Shown piece after piece: positions 5,239 to 6,066 of a stretch of DNA of 6,066 nt. The DNA is from Archangium sp. GTDB taxonomy: Bacteria > Myxococcota > Myxococcia > Myxococcales > Myxococcaceae. Below the pieces are notes generated by a model, which saw only the letters and a list, made by a program, of their open reading frames with translations, was not told the origin of the DNA and searched no databases. Position 1 is the first letter of the stretch, and each line of letters opens with the position of its first letter. Location of the stretch: contig JAEUJR010000924.1 in the NCBI GenBank assembly GCA_016793585.1, positions 1-6,066 on the forward strand, in the 5' to 3' direction. Both the position numbers and the translations under genes were made by a program.

Positions 5239-5916
5239 CTACTTCTTCCGTTTCGCGGGTTTGGCAGCCTTCGCGGGCTTCTTCGCCTTGGCCTTGGGGG
5301 CCTTCGCGGGTTTGGCCGGCTTCTTCGCGGGCTTGCGGGAGTCCTTCGCCGAGACCTTCCCCCTGGCGGCTGAGACCTTGCCGGCCGGAGAGGGGGCGGG
5401 CGCAGGAGGCGCGACGAGGATCGACTCTCGCGGCACGTTGACGATGAGCGGCGGCTGGCCGGTGCGGAAGCGCGTCTCGTCTTCGAACGAATAGAAGACC
5501 TTCAAGGTGACGTTGCCGCGAACGACGAGCTCGCCCTTCTGGTTCTCGGCCCAGACGTCGAGCTCGACGTGGTACTTGCCGCCTTCGCCCCAGCGATCGC
5601 TCACGCGGCCTTTGCAGACGAGGGTGTCGCCCGGCCAGAGCATGCGGGTGAAGCGCGCCGAGGCCTTCTTCACCTGACCGCCGCGTGCCCAGTCGGTCAC
5701 GAGCTGGCCGAGAAAGCCGAGGCCGAGTGTCGAGGGAGAGACGACCGACGGCATGCCGATGGCTTTGGCCTGCAGCTCGTCGATGTTGAGCGGGTTGTAG
5801 TCGTTGGTGGCGGCGGCGTAGCGCGCGAGCTGCACGCGATCGATCGGCGACTTCGCCATCGCCGGCAGCTCGTCACCGACTCGAACGTTCTCGAAGTAGA
5901 GCTTGCGCGGAGGCAT
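5239..5916 (-). CDS. MaoC/HadB-like hot-dog dehydratase subunit with a Lys/Ala/Pro-rich tail
   Basis: This is a 225-residue protein. Residues 1 to about 160 form a single hot-dog domain aligning well with mycobacterial HadB and other MaoC-type hydratases/dehydratases, which add or remove water at the 2,3-position of acyl-CoA or acyl-ACP. The segment YAAATNDYNPLNIDELQAKA (33-52) corresponds to the hydratase motif: the catalytic Asp is kept as Asp39, but the usual His five residues later is Asn44. The following HG element of relatives is replaced by Ser60-Pro61 in MPSVVSPSTLG. So the family is clear while classical activity is doubtful. From about 169 the protein becomes Pro/Ala-rich, with GKVSA repeated at 179-183 and 186-190. 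Residues 195-225 hold only Lys, Ala, Pro and one Arg (14 lysines in 31 positions), like a histone H1 tail. The start has the ribosome site gggag five bases upstream and overlaps the stop of the upstream gene by one base (TGATG), implying a coupled two-subunit enzyme. Confidence 0.87.
   Translation of the reverse strand: MPPRKLYFENVRVGDELPAMAKSPIDRVQLARYAAATNDYNPLNIDELQAKAIGMPSVVSPSTLGLGFLGQLVTDWARGGQVKKASARFTRMLWPGDTLVCKGRVSDRWGEGGKYHVELDVWAENQKGELVVRGNVTLKVFYSFEDETRFRTGQPPLIVNVPRESILVAPPAPAPSPAGKVSAARGKVSAKDSRKPAKKPAKPAKAPKAKAKKPAKAAKPAKRKK
5242..5340. repeat. Low-complexity coding repeat for the Lys/Ala/Pro tail
   Basis: Short imperfect units such as ttcgcgggcttctt and ttcgcgggtttggc recur through this stretch; on the minus strand they read as iterated AAG/AAA, CCC/CCG and GCC/GCG codons for KPAK-type units. 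The variation between units shows an older, drifted repeat rather than a recent exact expansion. Confidence 0.6.
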
Positions 5917-6066
5917 CAGGACTCCCGGGTGAGACGAACGACGTACGAGCGGCGGGCACGGAAGACCATCTGACCTTCTTCGTCGCGGCCCTCGTCTTCG
6001 ATGACGGCGACCTCGACGCGGCCGGCGGGGCCGGGGCGATCGGAGATCTCGGCGACACGGCTGGTG
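5916..6066 (-). CDS. C-terminal end of a probable FAS1-like/HadA-type dehydratase subunit
   Basis: Only the last 49 full codons and the TGA stop are in the window; the gene continues past the right edge. The visible peptide runs from TSRVAEISDRPGPAGRVEV to a terminal RRSYVVRLTRES. It resembles the last strands of MaoC N-terminal/FAS1-like dehydratase proteins (PF13452, HadA/HadC type), where a turn rich in Arg and Gly leads into a strand, an 'x-x-G-x-x-V' turn (here EEGQMVF) and a final strand ending in arginine. The stop overlaps the start codon of the downstream HadB-like gene (TGATG), the usual arrangement for the two halves of a heterodimeric hydratase. Identification rests mainly on this context plus a short match, so the product name is tentative; the frame is firm. 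Confidence 0.6.
   Translation of the reverse strand, partial: TSRVAEISDRPGPAGRVEVAVIEDEGRDEEGQMVFRARRSYVVRLTRES

Noticed and set aside
5242..5340. Repeated ttcgcggg units considered as a CRISPR or intergenic repeat array
   Set aside because: Units are short and irregular with no spacers of constant size, and they are explained by in-frame Lys/Ala/Pro codons.

Overview
The window is GC-rich (roughly two thirds G+C by eye) and densely coded, with overlapping or nearly abutting genes. This fits a myxobacterium or close relative: two Sec/lipobox lipoproteins, a single ExbB/ExbD pair, a roughly 610-residue DmdC-like acyl-CoA dehydrogenase and a Lys/Ala/Pro tail on an enzyme. The lineage is an inference from gene content and composition; no RNA gene or marker is present to prove it.

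Layout. (1) Positions 1-1199, minus strand: a LolB/DUF4292-like lipoprotein, then, translationally coupled through a GTGA overlap, the first 133 codons of a family 5 ABC-transporter solute-binding lipoprotein that runs off the left edge. (2) Positions 1198/1240-2406, plus strand: a TolQ/ExbB proton-channel subunit and a TolR/ExbD subunit, three bases apart, diverging from the lipoprotein gene. (3) Positions 2410-3204, minus strand: a membrane-anchored alpha/beta hydrolase that meets exbD tail to tail with a three-base gap. (4) Positions 3215-3249: a perfect 14-bp hairpin terminator. (5) Positions 3262-5103, minus strand: a large acyl-CoA dehydrogenase, preceded by a 135-bp leader with a candidate promoter and an inverted repeat. 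(6) Positions 5239-6066, minus strand: a MaoC/HadB-like hot-dog protein and, overlapping it by one base upstream, the 3' end of what looks like its FAS1-like/HadA-type partner.

How the genes work together. The right half is an acyl-thioester module: a two-subunit hot-dog hydratase/dehydratase pair followed by an FAD-dependent acyl-CoA dehydrogenase, a natural set for acyl-chain breakdown or modification. The left half is cell-envelope biology: an inner-membrane proton-driven motor pair, two lipoproteins and a membrane-tethered hydrolase. No physical link between the two halves is visible beyond proximity.

No phage, insertion sequence, CRISPR array, tRNA or rRNA was seen, and nothing here clearly amounts to an undescribed multi-gene system. 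The most unusual points are the HadB-like protein that lacks the usual catalytic histidine and carries a histone-H1-like tail, and the terminator placed only ten bases before the hydrolase start codon.
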